32,369 nucleotides of DNA from Gammaproteobacteria bacterium (GCA_028868515.1 JAGWUI010000029.1:1-32369), one strand, 5' to 3'; shown: positions 8,670 to 16,615, counted from the stretch's first letter. Notes: generated by a model not told the origin, from the sequence alone. A program made the numbers and translations.

Positions 8670-9590
8670 ATGCTCAATAAACAAATTAACCAGCAGCGCG
8701 GGCGTTTATTAGTGGTTGATGATCAACCCATTAATATTCAAGCGATACATCAGATTTTTGCTGATACTCATGATGTATTTATGGCGACTAATGGACAACA
8801 AGCCTTAGATTTTTGCAGCCGTACACCACCAGATTTGATTCTACTGGATGTAGAAATGTCTGATATGGATGGATTGGAAGTGTGTCGTCGGTTAAAGCAA
8901 AATGCGGATACGCGAAGTATTCCAGTCATTTTTGTGACAGCAAACACTCATTCTGATCATGAAAATGCCTGTTGGCTTGCAGGTGGAGTTGATTTCGTCA
9001 ATAAACCTGTAAATCCAATTACCTTGCGAAATCGAGTGCGAGCACACCTGACTTTAAAATTTCAATTTGATTTATTGCACGACATGGCGTTTATGGATGG
9101 CTTGACGGGAGTTGCCAATCGCCGTTTGTTTGATGAGCGATTAGAAGCCGAATGGCGCCGCTGCAAACGTAGCCACCAACCCTTGTCGTTAATTATGATC
9201 GATATTGATTATTTTAAACTTTATAACGATCACTACGGACATCAAATGGGTGATGATTGTTTGCGCGAAGTTGCAAGGGCATTAAAAACTTGTATTTCAC
9301 GTCCTTATGATTTGTTGGCTCGTTATGGTGGCGAGGAGTTCGTTTGTTTACTGCCTGAAACAGATTTGGCTGGAGCTCTTGTCATTGCGAATGCATTATT
9401 AGATGCAGTGAAAGCACTCAAACTTGAGCATGTACGATCAAGCCTAGATCAACTTGTTTCGATTTCTTTAGGCGTTGCCTCAGAAAAAGATTTTGCCGAG
9501 GAGCGTTCTCCTGAAGCGTTACTTCAATCTGCTGATGCTCAGTTATATGAAGCAAAACGGAATGGGCGTGGGCAAGTGGGCGGCGGATGA
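8670..9590 (+). CDS. Response regulator with GGDEF domain (diguanylate cyclase)
   Basis: A 306-residue cytoplasmic protein with an N-terminal receiver (Asp17/Asp18, phospho-acceptor Asp60 in ILLDVEMSDMDG, Lys112) and a C-terminal GGDEF domain (about 135-303). The GGEEF active-site loop is at 220-224, and the c-di-GMP inhibitory site RPYD (211-214) sits 5 residues before it; both are intact, so synthesis of c-di-GMP from GTP with product feedback is expected. DGLTGVANRR (143-152) is the usual domain entry motif. The ATG at 8670 is favoured over one at 8652 because GGGGAG lies about 10 nt upstream; it follows the kinase stop codon by 2 nt, implying translational coupling. Its receiver is the obvious acceptor from the kinase Hpt His1402 (inference). 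Confidence 0.92.
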   Translation: MLNKQINQQRGRLLVVDDQPINIQAIHQIFADTHDVFMATNGQQALDFCSRTPPDLILLDVEMSDMDGLEVCRRLKQNADTRSIPVIFVTANTHSDHENACWLAGGVDFVNKPVNPITLRNRVRAHLTLKFQFDLLHDMAFMDGLTGVANRRLFDERLEAEWRRCKRSHQPLSLIMIDIDYFKLYNDHYGHQMGDDCLREVARALKTCISRPYDLLARYGGEEFVCLLPETDLAGALVIANALLDAVKALKLEHVRSSLDQLVSISLGVASEKDFAEERSPEALLQSADAQLYEAKRNGRGQVGGG

Positions 9591-9608
9591 AAAAGTGGGG
9601 TAGAGTTA

Positions 9609-9639
9609 TAGCTCGTTGAGCCTGTCGAAACGCGCGGGG
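9609..9639. repeat. Single copy of dispersed intergenic repeat
   Basis: Core CTCGTTGAGCCTGTCGAAAC, matching the 3810 and 12421 copies and, in reverse complement, 21 of 24 positions of the copy inside yejA. Confidence 0.65.
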
Positions 9640-9721
9640 ATATGAAGGATGGTTGTCCTCTCTCAATAAGAAGCTAGTATATGTTAATAGTTGAAATTGG
9701 AAAAAATGCTTGGTTTATCTC

Positions 9722-9815
9722 CTTCCCCTTCAAGGGGAAGGTCGGGATTGGGATGGTTTTAGATTAGCATTACATTAAGACCATCCCCATCTAAATCTTC
9801 CCCTTGAAGGGGAAG
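9722..9815. repeat. Long inverted repeat with palindromic ends
   Basis: Two 19-bp blocks, CTTCCCCTTCAAGGGGAAG at 9722-9740 and its reverse complement at 9797-9815, each itself nearly palindromic. Similarity continues inward (a GGGATGG block at about 9750-9756 and CCATCCCC at 9781-9788). The element lies between the convergent cyclase and glnS genes and could act as a bidirectional terminator. The sequence style is that of multi-copy intergenic elements; copy number cannot be judged from one window. Confidence 0.75.
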
Positions 9816-9887
9816 ACTTCAAAGCAAAGACACCATAAAATACGTTTCAATTATTAACTGCTACATCCACATATTTTACAAAGACTT

Positions 9888-11642
9888 TTAACCCTTCCAG
9901 CTATCTTTCAAATCTAAAATGCGATTAAACACTGGCTTTGCTGTCGTGTGATCTTTTTCATCGGCAATGAAGTAACCTTCACGTTCAAATTGGAAGCGAT
10001 CACCGTTATTTGCTTGTGCCAGTGATGGCTCAACGAATGCCTGCAAAGTCGTCTGTGATGCGACATTGACGTTTTGCATGAAGTCATCGCCATCTTCAGG
10101 ATTGGCATGAGTAAACAGACGATCATAAATACGAATTTCAGCTGGAATCCCTGCTGATGCAGAGACCCATTGAATCACGCCTTTGACTTTACGACCTTCT
10201 GGATTTTTGCCCAAAGTTTCAGGATCAATCGAACATTTCAGCTCAATCACATTGCCTGCCGCATCTTTAATCACTTCGTCACAGCGAATCACATAAGCAT
10301 GACGTAGACGGACTTCACCATCTGGGATTAGACGTTTAAAGCCTTTTGGCGGCACTTCTTCAAAGTCAGCACGATCAATGTAGATTTCTGAAGTCAGCGG
10401 AATTTCACGCTCACCTAAATCGACATTAGGATGACGTGCATGTTTCAATGTCATCGCTTCAGGTAAGTTCGACAATGTCACTTTGAGTGGACGCAACACC
10501 GCCATGCCGCGTGGAGCAACATTTTCGATGGATTGGCGAATACAAAATTCAAGCAAGCCGACATCGACAATTCCGTCATTTTTGCTGACACCGACGCGGT
10601 GACAGAAATCACGCAGACCTTCAGGTGTGAAACCACGACGACGCATGCCCGCAACGGTAGGCATACGTGGATCATCCCAGCCTGCAACAACGCTATCATC
10701 AACCAGTTTTTTCAATTTACGTTTACTGGTTAGCGTGTAGTCCACATTTAAACGAGAGAATTCAATCTGACGCGGTTTTGCTGGTGTATTGACCTTATCA
10801 ATGACCCACTCATAAAACGGACGATGATCTTCAAATTCAAGCGTACAAAGTGAGTGAGTAATCCCTTCAATGGCATCGCCGAGTGGATGCGCATAATCGT
10901 ACATTGGATAAATGATCCAATCATTGCCTGTTTGATGATGTTCGACATTCAAGATGCGATACAGCACTGGATCGCGCATGTGTACATTTGGACTCGCCAT
11001 ATCAATCTTGGCGCGAAGAACCGCAGCACCAACTTCAAATCCGCCGTTTTTCATCTTGTCGAATAGCGCAAGGTTTTCTTCAACAGTTTGATCTCGATAC
11101 GGTGAGTTTGTACCCGCTTGCGTAAAGTCACCACGATTTAGGCGAATTTGTTCAATGGTTTGCAGATCAACATAAGCATCACCTTGCTTGATCAGTTGGA
11201 CTGCCCAATCATAAAGTTGACCGAAATAGCTGGACGCATGACGCACTTCACCGTTCCAGTTAAAACCCAGCCATTTCACATCTTTTTCAATATTATCAAT
11301 ATATTCTTGATCTTCTGCGATCGGGTTGGTGTCATCTAAACGCAGGTTACACAGACCATTATTTTCATTGGCAATGCCAAAATTTAGGCAAATTGATTTC
11401 ACATGACCTAAATGTAAATAACCATTTGGCTCAGGTGGGAAGCGAGTCACGATTTGGTTGTGTTTACCTGTCGATAAATCATCAGCAATGATTGCACGAA
11501 TGAAATCCAAACCAACTGTTTGATCTTTTGCTTGATCTTTGCCTTGCTGTTCTTGCTGACCATTTTCGGCCAAATTATGGACCGAGTTGTGAGACGTGGC
11601 AGTGGTCGATTTAGGCAGGTCAGTTGGATTCATAATACTCAT
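9888..11642 (-). CDS. glnS: Glutaminyl-tRNA synthetase
   Basis: Class I synthetase of about 584 residues that charges tRNA-Gln with glutamine. The HIGH-type motif HLGH (about 77-80, in [13 protein letters not shown]) and the KMSKS-type motif appearing as TSKRK (about 303-307) are present, followed by the anticodon-binding beta-barrels. E. coli GlnRS has its HIGH motif near residue 40, so this protein has an extra polar, Gln/Asn/Thr-rich N-terminus of nearly 40 residues. Starts possible are ATG at 11642 or 11633; a TTG at 11654 is also in frame. None has a strong ribosome site, so the exact start is open. It is divergent from ppiB. Confidence 0.96.
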   Translation of the reverse strand: MSIMNPTDLPKSTTATSHNSVHNLAENGQQEQQGKDQAKDQTVGLDFIRAIIADDLSTGKHNQIVTRFPPEPNGYLHLGHVKSICLNFGIANENNGLCNLRLDDTNPIAEDQEYIDNIEKDVKWLGFNWNGEVRHASSYFGQLYDWAVQLIKQGDAYVDLQTIEQIRLNRGDFTQAGTNSPYRDQTVEENLALFDKMKNGGFEVGAAVLRAKIDMASPNVHMRDPVLYRILNVEHHQTGNDWIIYPMYDYAHPLGDAIEGITHSLCTLEFEDHRPFYEWVIDKVNTPAKPRQIEFSRLNVDYTLTSKRKLKKLVDDSVVAGWDDPRMPTVAGMRRRGFTPEGLRDFCHRVGVSKNDGIVDVGLLEFCIRQSIENVAPRGMAVLRPLKVTLSNLPEAMTLKHARHPNVDLGEREIPLTSEIYIDRADFEEVPPKGFKRLIPDGEVRLRHAYVIRCDEVIKDAAGNVIELKCSIDPETLGKNPEGRKVKGVIQWVSASAGIPAEIRIYDRLFTHANPEDGDDFMQNVNVASQTTLQAFVEPSLAQANNGDRFQFEREGYFIADEKDHTTAKPVFNRILDLKDSWKG

Positions 11643-11810
11643 AACTTTGAACAAAGGATAAAGAGGTTATATCTTGCACAGACTATTTCATAGATTTGTG
11701 GTCAAATTGCAAAATAGTCATAAATAATTGCAAGTTTAGCTTGCTGCATAGTCTACCGTTTGATTAACCTAGCCTCAACCAATCCCAACCTCTTTTTGGA
11801 GTAATAACAC

Positions 11811-12323
11811 ATGGATCATCCACAAGTTGCCTTTGATACCAACCTTGGTACGATTGTTATTGAACTGAATCAAGAAAAAGCACCTAGAACTGTTGCTAAT
11901 TTCTTAGGTTATGTCAAAAGCGGTCATTATGACGGCACAATTTTTCATCGCGTGATCAAAGACTTTATGATTCAAGGCGGTGGTTTTGATGAAAACTTCA
12001 GCCAAAAGCCAGCTCCACAAACTGTAGACAACGAAGCTGACAATGGTTTGAAAAACGAAGAAGGCACGATTGCAATGGCTCGTACTAGCGATCCACACTC
12101 TGCAAGCGCTCAGTTCTTCATCAATGTCAAAAACAATTCATTCCTGAACTTCACCAGCAAAACTCCACAAGGTTGGGGCTATGCAGTATTTGGTAAAGTG
12201 GTTTCAGGTATGGACATCGTGAAGCAAATTGAAGTAGTTAAAACTTCAAACAAAAATGGTCACGGCGACGTACCAGTAGTAAACGTTGTAATCAACAAAG
12301 CTCGTTTGTTGGATGCGCAATAA
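11811..12323 (+). CDS. ppiB: Peptidyl-prolyl cis-trans isomerase B (cyclophilin)
   Basis: A 170-residue cytoplasmic cyclophilin without a signal peptide, close to the 164 residues of E. coli PpiB. FHRVIKDFMIQGGG (about 44-57, with the catalytic Arg in FHRV) and MARTSDPHSASAQFFINV (about 89-106) are the cyclophilin active-site motifs; it would isomerise Xaa-Pro bonds during folding. TTGGAG lies about 10 nt before the ATG. A strong terminator follows, so it is probably monocistronic. Confidence 0.95.
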   Translation: MDHPQVAFDTNLGTIVIELNQEKAPRTVANFLGYVKSGHYDGTIFHRVIKDFMIQGGGFDENFSQKPAPQTVDNEADNGLKNEEGTIAMARTSDPHSASAQFFINVKNNSFLNFTSKTPQGWGYAVFGKVVSGMDIVKQIEVVKTSNKNGHGDVPVVNVVINKARLLDAQ

Positions 12324-12380
12324 TCTTTGGCTTAAGTGCTTAAAAGATTAGATGCAGTATTTGCATGAGTTTTAGATTAA

Positions 12381-12411
12381 AATAGGCAGCCTTCGGGCTG
12401 CTTTATTTTTC
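12381..12411 (+). terminator. Rho-independent terminator after ppiB
   Basis: GCAGCC (12386-12391), loop TTCG, GGCTGC (12396-12401), then TTTATTTTT: a UUCG tetraloop hairpin with a U-tract. Confidence 0.93.
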
Positions 12412-12420
12412 CAAAATAAA

Positions 12421-12449
12421 TAGCACATTGAGCTTGTCGAAATGCGAAG
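12421..12449. repeat. Single copy of dispersed intergenic repeat
   Basis: Core ACATTGAGCTTGTCGAAATG, the same element as at 3810 and 9609, lying directly behind the ppiB terminator. Confidence 0.6.
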
Positions 12450-12509
12450 TAAGAAAGAACCTTATTTTGATAAGCGCAGTCTAAATATATTTAAAAAGCC
12501 ATCTCATCT

Positions 12510-13250
12510 ATGAAAACTCTGTTTATTTCTGATCTTCACCTTGCTAATGACCAACCACGTTTAACCGAAGGCTTTCTTGCACTGCTTACACGTTATGGTA
12601 CTGAAATTAGTACGCTATATATTCTTGGCGATTGGTTTGAGGCATGGGTAGGTGATGACGATGATGATGTTTGGCTCAATACGATTACTGAACCACTTAA
12701 AGCTCTAAATGATTGCGGTGTTCAGATTTGGGTACAACATGGCAATCGTGATTTTGCGATGGGTCAGGAGTTTCTGGATCGCTTTGGCGGTCAACTATTG
12801 CCTGAGCGAGTTACTCTGGTTGAACATGGTTTAACCTTGCGCGTGGAGCATGGTGATGCATTGTGTTTGTCTGACCATGCTTATCAGGAGTTTCGTAAGA
12901 TGAGCCGTAATCCAGAGTGGCAAGCTAATATATTGGCTCAACCTTTAGAAATGCGTCGCCAGTTAGCTGCAATGATTCGTATGAAAAGCAAAATGAGTCA
13001 TGCAAACAATGCCGATAATATTATTGATGTGGATTTGGAAGAAGTTGTGCGTGTGATTGGTGATGCAGATGGCATGATTCATGGTCATACACATCGTCCG
13101 ATGGTGCACGAGTTAGTCGGCGCGGATGAACAAGCGAAGCGTCGTTATGTGTTAGGTGACTGGCGTGTGGATGCTGCAACTCAAGCGGGTGAGGCTGTGA
13201 TTGCGTTGTGGGATGAAGCAGGGTTGAGGTTGGAAACGTTTAGGTTTTGA
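12510..13250 (+). CDS. lpxH: UDP-2,3-diacylglucosamine diphosphatase LpxH
   Basis: A 246-residue peripheral membrane metallophosphoesterase that hydrolyses UDP-2,3-diacylglucosamine to lipid X in lipid A synthesis. All metal ligands expected from E. coli LpxH are visible: Asp8 and His10 (ISDLH), Asp41 (GDWFEAWVGD), Asn79 (GNRD), His114, and the GHTH motif at 192-195. The start matches the E. coli N-terminus (MKTLFISDLHL), although no strong ribosome site is seen. It is followed by a terminator; no other lpx gene is adjacent. Confidence 0.96.
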   Translation: MKTLFISDLHLANDQPRLTEGFLALLTRYGTEISTLYILGDWFEAWVGDDDDDVWLNTITEPLKALNDCGVQIWVQHGNRDFAMGQEFLDRFGGQLLPERVTLVEHGLTLRVEHGDALCLSDHAYQEFRKMSRNPEWQANILAQPLEMRRQLAAMIRMKSKMSHANNADNIIDVDLEEVVRVIGDADGMIHGHTHRPMVHELVGADEQAKRRYVLGDWRVDAATQAGEAVIALWDEAGLRLETFRF

Positions 13251-13268
13251 TTTCAATATGTTACATCG

Positions 13269-13292
13269 GCTGGGTCTTCTCCCAGCTTTTTT
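13269..13292 (+). terminator. Rho-independent terminator after lpxH
   Basis: GCTGGG (13269-13274), loop TCTTCT, CCCAGC (13281-13286), then six T residues. Confidence 0.88.
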
Positions 13293-13418
13293 GTGAAAAA
13301 TAATAAGCTGGAAGCGGCCAGCATATATTGACGATGAAAAAAACAATGGTAAGCCCGCATGCAGTTGCTAATATCCTGATTAATCAAGTGGGCATGTTCT
13401 GATACGCTTGAGTGGTTC

Positions 13419-14150
13419 TTATATTTGATCATCTCGCAAAGCTGCTTCAATCCAGTTGCCAAATTCACTGGCGAGATGCCATTGGTGACCTGTTAATACT
13501 TGAGGCAATATGAACAGTGGATATTCCACAAGCAGTCGAGCTCGGAATCCATCACCTTCGTTGCGGAACTGGTGGCGAACACCACCTAATGCGAGACCAT
13601 TAGCCGAGCGAGCTACACCAGCGATTTGTAAAGTATAAGTAGGATCGACTGGAGAGCGTAGACTTGATAGGTCTTTATAATTAATAAAAAATTGTGCAAC
13701 CAGTGGCGAACCACCATTCGTTTCTACGACATACTGAGATCCATCCTCATTTGTGCGGATACAGTAATGATCAGGTGTACCAGCCAACATCGCATGTTCA
13801 TCATCGGTTCGAGTCCGCTCATTAAACCATTCTACGAATTGCTCGGCTGTGCCGTGTGAGACAACTAACTCTGTCATGCTGAATCGGCGAGCGCCAAAAG
13901 ACAAACGCGCTGTCAATATTGCGAACAGATCAGAGACAGTTAATTCTCGATGAAGAAGCTGTAAGATACGATCAATTCCAAGCTCTTGTTTCTTCTTAGC
14001 CAGTTGTTGGTGCATGATTGTAAGATCGGAGCTTGTTGGCTTGACGCCTAGTCTTTTCAATACCGTACGGGCACGTTTCGTTTTCCATGCCAGCACATCT
14101 GTGCGTGGGATTTCTTTACCATTAATGATCGTTTTTATAGAAATATTCAT
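13419..14150 (-). CDS. Unknown protein co-transcribed with a PhlG-like hydrolase
   Basis: I do not recognise a family for this 243-residue soluble protein. The N-terminal third is basic and helical (KTKRARTVLKRLGV, 24-37; HQQLAKKKQELGIDRILQLL, 47-66). The C-terminal part (about 95-243) is mixed alpha/beta with aromatic-rich segments such as VAQFFINYKD (151-160) and LTGHQWHLASEFGNW (219-233), suggesting a small-molecule-binding fold, but no catalytic motif is evident. AGGGA lies 7 nt before the ATG. It begins 54 nt after the stop of the PhlG-like gene on the same strand, so the two probably form one transcript controlled from the operator at 14977. No signal peptide or membrane helix is seen. 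Confidence 0.75.
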   Translation of the reverse strand: MNISIKTIINGKEIPRTDVLAWKTKRARTVLKRLGVKPTSSDLTIMHQQLAKKKQELGIDRILQLLHRELTVSDLFAILTARLSFGARRFSMTELVVSHGTAEQFVEWFNERTRTDDEHAMLAGTPDHYCIRTNEDGSQYVVETNGGSPLVAQFFINYKDLSSLRSPVDPTYTLQIAGVARSANGLALGGVRHQFRNEGDGFRARLLVEYPLFILPQVLTGHQWHLASEFGNWIEAALRDDQI

Positions 14151-14204
14151 TTTAAATTCCCTTTATTTATTTAGCTAGAATTAGCTAGGATGACAGTGCT
14201 GAGA

Positions 14205-14930
14205 TCATTTAGCATGCGCTGCATACAGTATGGGAATAATATCTTGGCTGCGCCCTGTTTCCTCAATATTGTGACGAATCCAGTTTTCGGCAGACTGCTT
14301 GTTGTATAGAAATGGGCGAATTGTTCGATTTAGAGCACCACCAATTATGGGGATTTGCATTGCGATTTCGGTCTCGGCATAAAAACGCAGACCTCCTCTT
14401 TCCTCGTGATAACGATGAATGATTCGACCTGCATTTATTCCAAAAAATTGCACTTCAAAAGTAAACTCTTCCTCATCTAAGCGCGTGGTCAACATGGTGT
14501 GCTTAATGTGGTCGTTATAATCATTAAACTGTTCTTCGATTAGTGATTTCTGACCAACTTGAAAGCCATGATTCGAAATTTCTGAGGATGAAGTAAGCGG
14601 TGTGACAGCGATGTGATCGCGATGATGCCAAAGGTGGTAAAAACTGATTTCTGGACCGCTGAAATCGACTCCATTCCATGTCGTTGTTTCAGCAAGATGT
14701 TCGAACCACCAGCGCATCATGGTAGGTGTGACACCGCGAATCGTATCGTGTTCAATCTGCACACGGATACGTCCATGACGTTCAGTGATGTCTACCCATT
14801 TTGCGGAAGATATTGGTTTGAAGTCGAGCGTACCTGCACGCGCAAGTGCAGTCCGAGCTAGAAGACGTTGTTCACGGAGTTTATCTCTCTGTTCTCCATA
14901 CCAAGATGGATCTATGTGTTTGCTGTTCAT
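14205..14930 (-). CDS. Putative 2,4-diacetylphloroglucinol hydrolase (PhlG) family enzyme
   Basis: The 241-residue protein matches the pattern of the DAPG hydrolase family, zinc enzymes that cleave a C-C bond to release acetate from acylated phloroglucinols. MMRWWFEHL (71-79), YHLWHHRDHIAV (98-109) and WIRHNIEETG (217-226) look like the family core. PhlG of Pseudomonas binds zinc through a His, a Glu and a C-terminal His-x3-Glu pair; here His220/Glu224 fit the pair exactly, with His102 or His106 and Glu132/Glu133 as the other candidates. The substrate may well not be DAPG. AAGGTAG lies about 8 nt before the ATG. It is divergent from a TetR gene, as regulators often are near phlG. Family assignment is from memory of motifs, so it is probable rather than certain. 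Confidence 0.68.
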   Translation of the reverse strand: MNSKHIDPSWYGEQRDKLREQRLLARTALARAGTLDFKPISSAKWVDITERHGRIRVQIEHDTIRGVTPTMMRWWFEHLAETTTWNGVDFSGPEISFYHLWHHRDHIAVTPLTSSSEISNHGFQVGQKSLIEEQFNDYNDHIKHTMLTTRLDEEEFTFEVQFFGINAGRIIHRYHEERGGLRFYAETEIAMQIPIIGGALNRTIRPFLYNKQSAENWIRHNIEETGRSQDIIPILYAAHAK

Positions 14931-14952
14931 AGAAGACTACCTTTTGCGTTGG

Positions 14953-14960
14953 CTATAGTT
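14953..14960. promoter_or_regulatory. Possible second half-operator for the TetR protein
   Basis: CTATAGTT repeats the core of the nearby 22-bp palindrome. The two CTATAG centres are 32 bp apart, about three helical turns, which would place two repressor dimers on the same face of the DNA. The flanks of this site are not well conserved. Confidence 0.4.
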
Positions 14961-14976
14961 TGGAAAATTACCTATT

Positions 14977-14998
14977 AAAAGCAACTATAGTTGCTTTT
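14977..14998. promoter_or_regulatory. Perfect 22-bp palindrome, likely TetR operator
   Basis: The half-site AAAAGCAACTA is followed directly by its reverse complement, with no mismatch and no spacer. It lies in the 114-bp divergent region between the PhlG-like gene and the TetR gene, and overlaps the likely -35 regions on both strands (TTGCTT in each direction). Size and position are typical of TetR-family autoregulatory operators. Confidence 0.8.
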
Positions 14999-15017
14999 TA
15001 TTTGAAAGTAAATATTC

Positions 15018-15041
15018 TATGATGGCGCTTAATAGGAGAGG
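15018..15041 (+). promoter_or_regulatory. Candidate -10 and ribosome site of the TetR gene
   Basis: TATGAT at 15018-15023 is a reasonable -10, with TTTTTA (14995-15000) 17 nt upstream as a weak -35 that overlaps the palindrome. AGGAGAGG at 15034-15041 is a strong ribosome site 3 nt before the ATG at 15045. Confidence 0.5.
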
Positions 15042-15044
15042 TCA

Positions 15045-15665
15045 ATGAATCGTTCTGGTGCTGATGAATTAGTTGCGATTGAAAAAAGTAAACAAAAAAA
15101 TGGACGTGCAGCGCGAGTTGTTGCTGCTGTTCATGCAGCAACACTGGATTTGCTTGAGAAACGTGGCTATGACGGCATGGAAATTCCAGAAATCGCGGAA
15201 CGCGCTCAAGTCAATAAGACGTCGATTTATCGACGTTGGCCAAGCAAGTTAGAGTTATTACTTGATGTCGCACTGGCGAAACTTGCGGTGACGGTTTCCA
15301 TTGATGATATGGGAAGTTTGCATGCAGAATTGACAGCATTACTGACGATGATTTCGTCAACGCTATCCACTCCGCTTGCAAAGGGTATGATTAGAGCATT
15401 TGTTGTGCAAGATCAGCATGATGAGCATGTAAAACAGGCTCGAATAGCATTTTGGGATGCGCGTTTCCGTGCATCAGGAGCGATTGTTGAGCGAGCGATT
15501 CAGCGAGGAGAGTTACCAAAAAGCACACAAATTCGTGATTTTTTGGAATGCGCAGCTTCCCCTGTATTTTATCGAGTATTAATTTCGCATGAGCCGATGA
15601 TGGAGCATGATATTCAGCGCATCGTCGAACAGACGTGTAGAGCTTTTGGGAGTGGAAAAAGTTAG
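15045..15665 (+). CDS. TetR/AcrR family transcriptional regulator
   Basis: A 206-residue protein with the TetR N-terminal helix-turn-helix: LEKRGYDGMEIPEIAERAQV (about 37-56) followed by NKTSIYRRWPSKLELLLDVA. The C-terminal helical ligand/dimer domain is divergent, as usual for the family. Its strong AGGAG-type ribosome site and the palindrome directly upstream indicate autorepression and control of the divergent PhlG-like operon, by analogy to PhlF/PhlH control of phloroglucinol genes in Pseudomonas. The inducer is presumably a substrate or product of the PhlG-like enzyme (inference). It ends 13 nt before the convergent nudC stop. Confidence 0.92.
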   Translation: MNRSGADELVAIEKSKQKNGRAARVVAAVHAATLDLLEKRGYDGMEIPEIAERAQVNKTSIYRRWPSKLELLLDVALAKLAVTVSIDDMGSLHAELTALLTMISSTLSTPLAKGMIRAFVVQDQHDEHVKQARIAFWDARFRASGAIVERAIQRGELPKSTQIRDFLECAASPVFYRVLISHEPMMEHDIQRIVEQTCRAFGSGKS

Positions 15666-15678
15666 TCTCTAGCTGACT

Positions 15679-16479
15679 TTATCCTCGCACAATTTCATCA
15701 ATCATCCAATTCGCAATTGACCCAGTCGGTGGCAGTAGTGGCAACTGGTCAAATGGATAAAACGCAGCTTCTGCAATTTCATCTTCTTGCAAAATGAGTT
15801 CACCACCTGCATATTCCGCCTGAAATCCAATCATCAGATTGGTTGGGAAAGGCCAAGGTTGGCTGCCCATATAACGGATATTTTTAATATCAATTCCAAC
15901 TTCTTCTTTTACTTCGCGCGCTACAGCGCTTTCCAAAGTTTCGCCAACCTCGACAAAACCAGCAATCAAACTAAACATTGGAATTGGAAAGCGTGGTGAT
16001 CTTGCGAGGAGAATACTTGGCTGGTTGTTATCGTGCCGAGTAATGGCAACAATCACGCAGGGTTGTAATCGTGGATATTGAGTATATTCACAAGCTGGAC
16101 AAACCATTGCGTATTCATTTGGATGTCGAACAGTTTTTGTACCGCAGCAGCTACAAAACAAATGACTACGTTGCCAGAGTTGTAGCTGAATCGCACGAGA
16201 GGCGTGTTCAAAGTCGCGCGTTGACCAGCGAGTGAGCAAATGACGTAATTGGGTCAGTTTGAATCCATTAGTTTCATATTCAGCATCGATTTCACGTGTG
16301 AAATAAATAAATTCTTCAGTTTCTGCAACGAGCAAATCACTGGATTGAATCTCGGTTAAGTCAGGTAAGTGACCATTGTCATCGACCAGTACCGAATTAT
16401 GATGAATAAGCAGACCTTTAATCTTTTTTTGAGGAATGCTGCTTTGATCTGTCGTGTAGTCGCGGATGATCGTTGCCAA
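15679..16479 (-). CDS. nudC: NAD(+) diphosphatase NudC
   Basis: A 266-residue Nudix hydrolase of the NADH pyrophosphatase subfamily, which cleaves NAD(H) to NMN(H) and AMP and, in E. coli, removes NAD caps from RNA. The zinc ribbon uses Cys109/Cys112 and Cys127/Cys130. The Nudix box runs from Gly174 with catalytic Glu189, Glu192 and Glu193 in REVKEEVGI. The subfamily-specific SQPWPFP is at 206-212. The start appears to be TTG at 16479, with AGGA about 10 nt upstream; no ATG is nearby. It lies downstream of fimL on the same strand, with a hairpin between them. Confidence 0.95.
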   Translation of the reverse strand: MATIIRDYTTDQSSIPQKKIKGLLIHHNSVLVDDNGHLPDLTEIQSSDLLVAETEEFIYFTREIDAEYETNGFKLTQLRHLLTRWSTRDFEHASRAIQLQLWQRSHLFCSCCGTKTVRHPNEYAMVCPACEYTQYPRLQPCVIVAITRHDNNQPSILLARSPRFPIPMFSLIAGFVEVGETLESAVAREVKEEVGIDIKNIRYMGSQPWPFPTNLMIGFQAEYAGGELILQEDEIAEAAFYPFDQLPLLPPTGSIANWMIDEIVRG

Positions 16480-16553
16480 AACAATAAATTCCTAATGCAA
16501 GAAGATGCGGATACGGTACTTTAAAATGATGCAATTGAGGAGGGAGTTTTGTT

Positions 16554-16587
16554 GTATTCGTACCACATGAGCGTGTGATACGAATAC
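16554..16587. other. Imperfect 14-bp hairpin between fimL and nudC
   Basis: GTATTCGTA-C-CACA pairs with TGTG-A-TACGAATAC around the 6-nt loop TGAGCG, with one mismatch. On the minus strand it lies 29 nt past the fimL stop codon and 74 nt before nudC, but no T-tract follows, so it is not a standard terminator. It could be a processing or attenuation site, or an operator. Confidence 0.5.
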
Positions 16588-16615
16588 GGTCTAAATTGCT
16601 TGAATAGAGAAAAAA

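Noticed and set aside
13253-13468. Open frame of 71 codons on the minus strand between lpxH and the unknown gene
   Set aside because: It overlaps the lpxH terminator and the 3' end of the unknown gene, has no ribosome site and reads as compositionally random protein.
14171-14190. Tandem TTAGCTAGAA/TTAGCTAGGA between the unknown gene and the PhlG-like gene
   Set aside because: Only two 10-bp units; it is too short to support a function.
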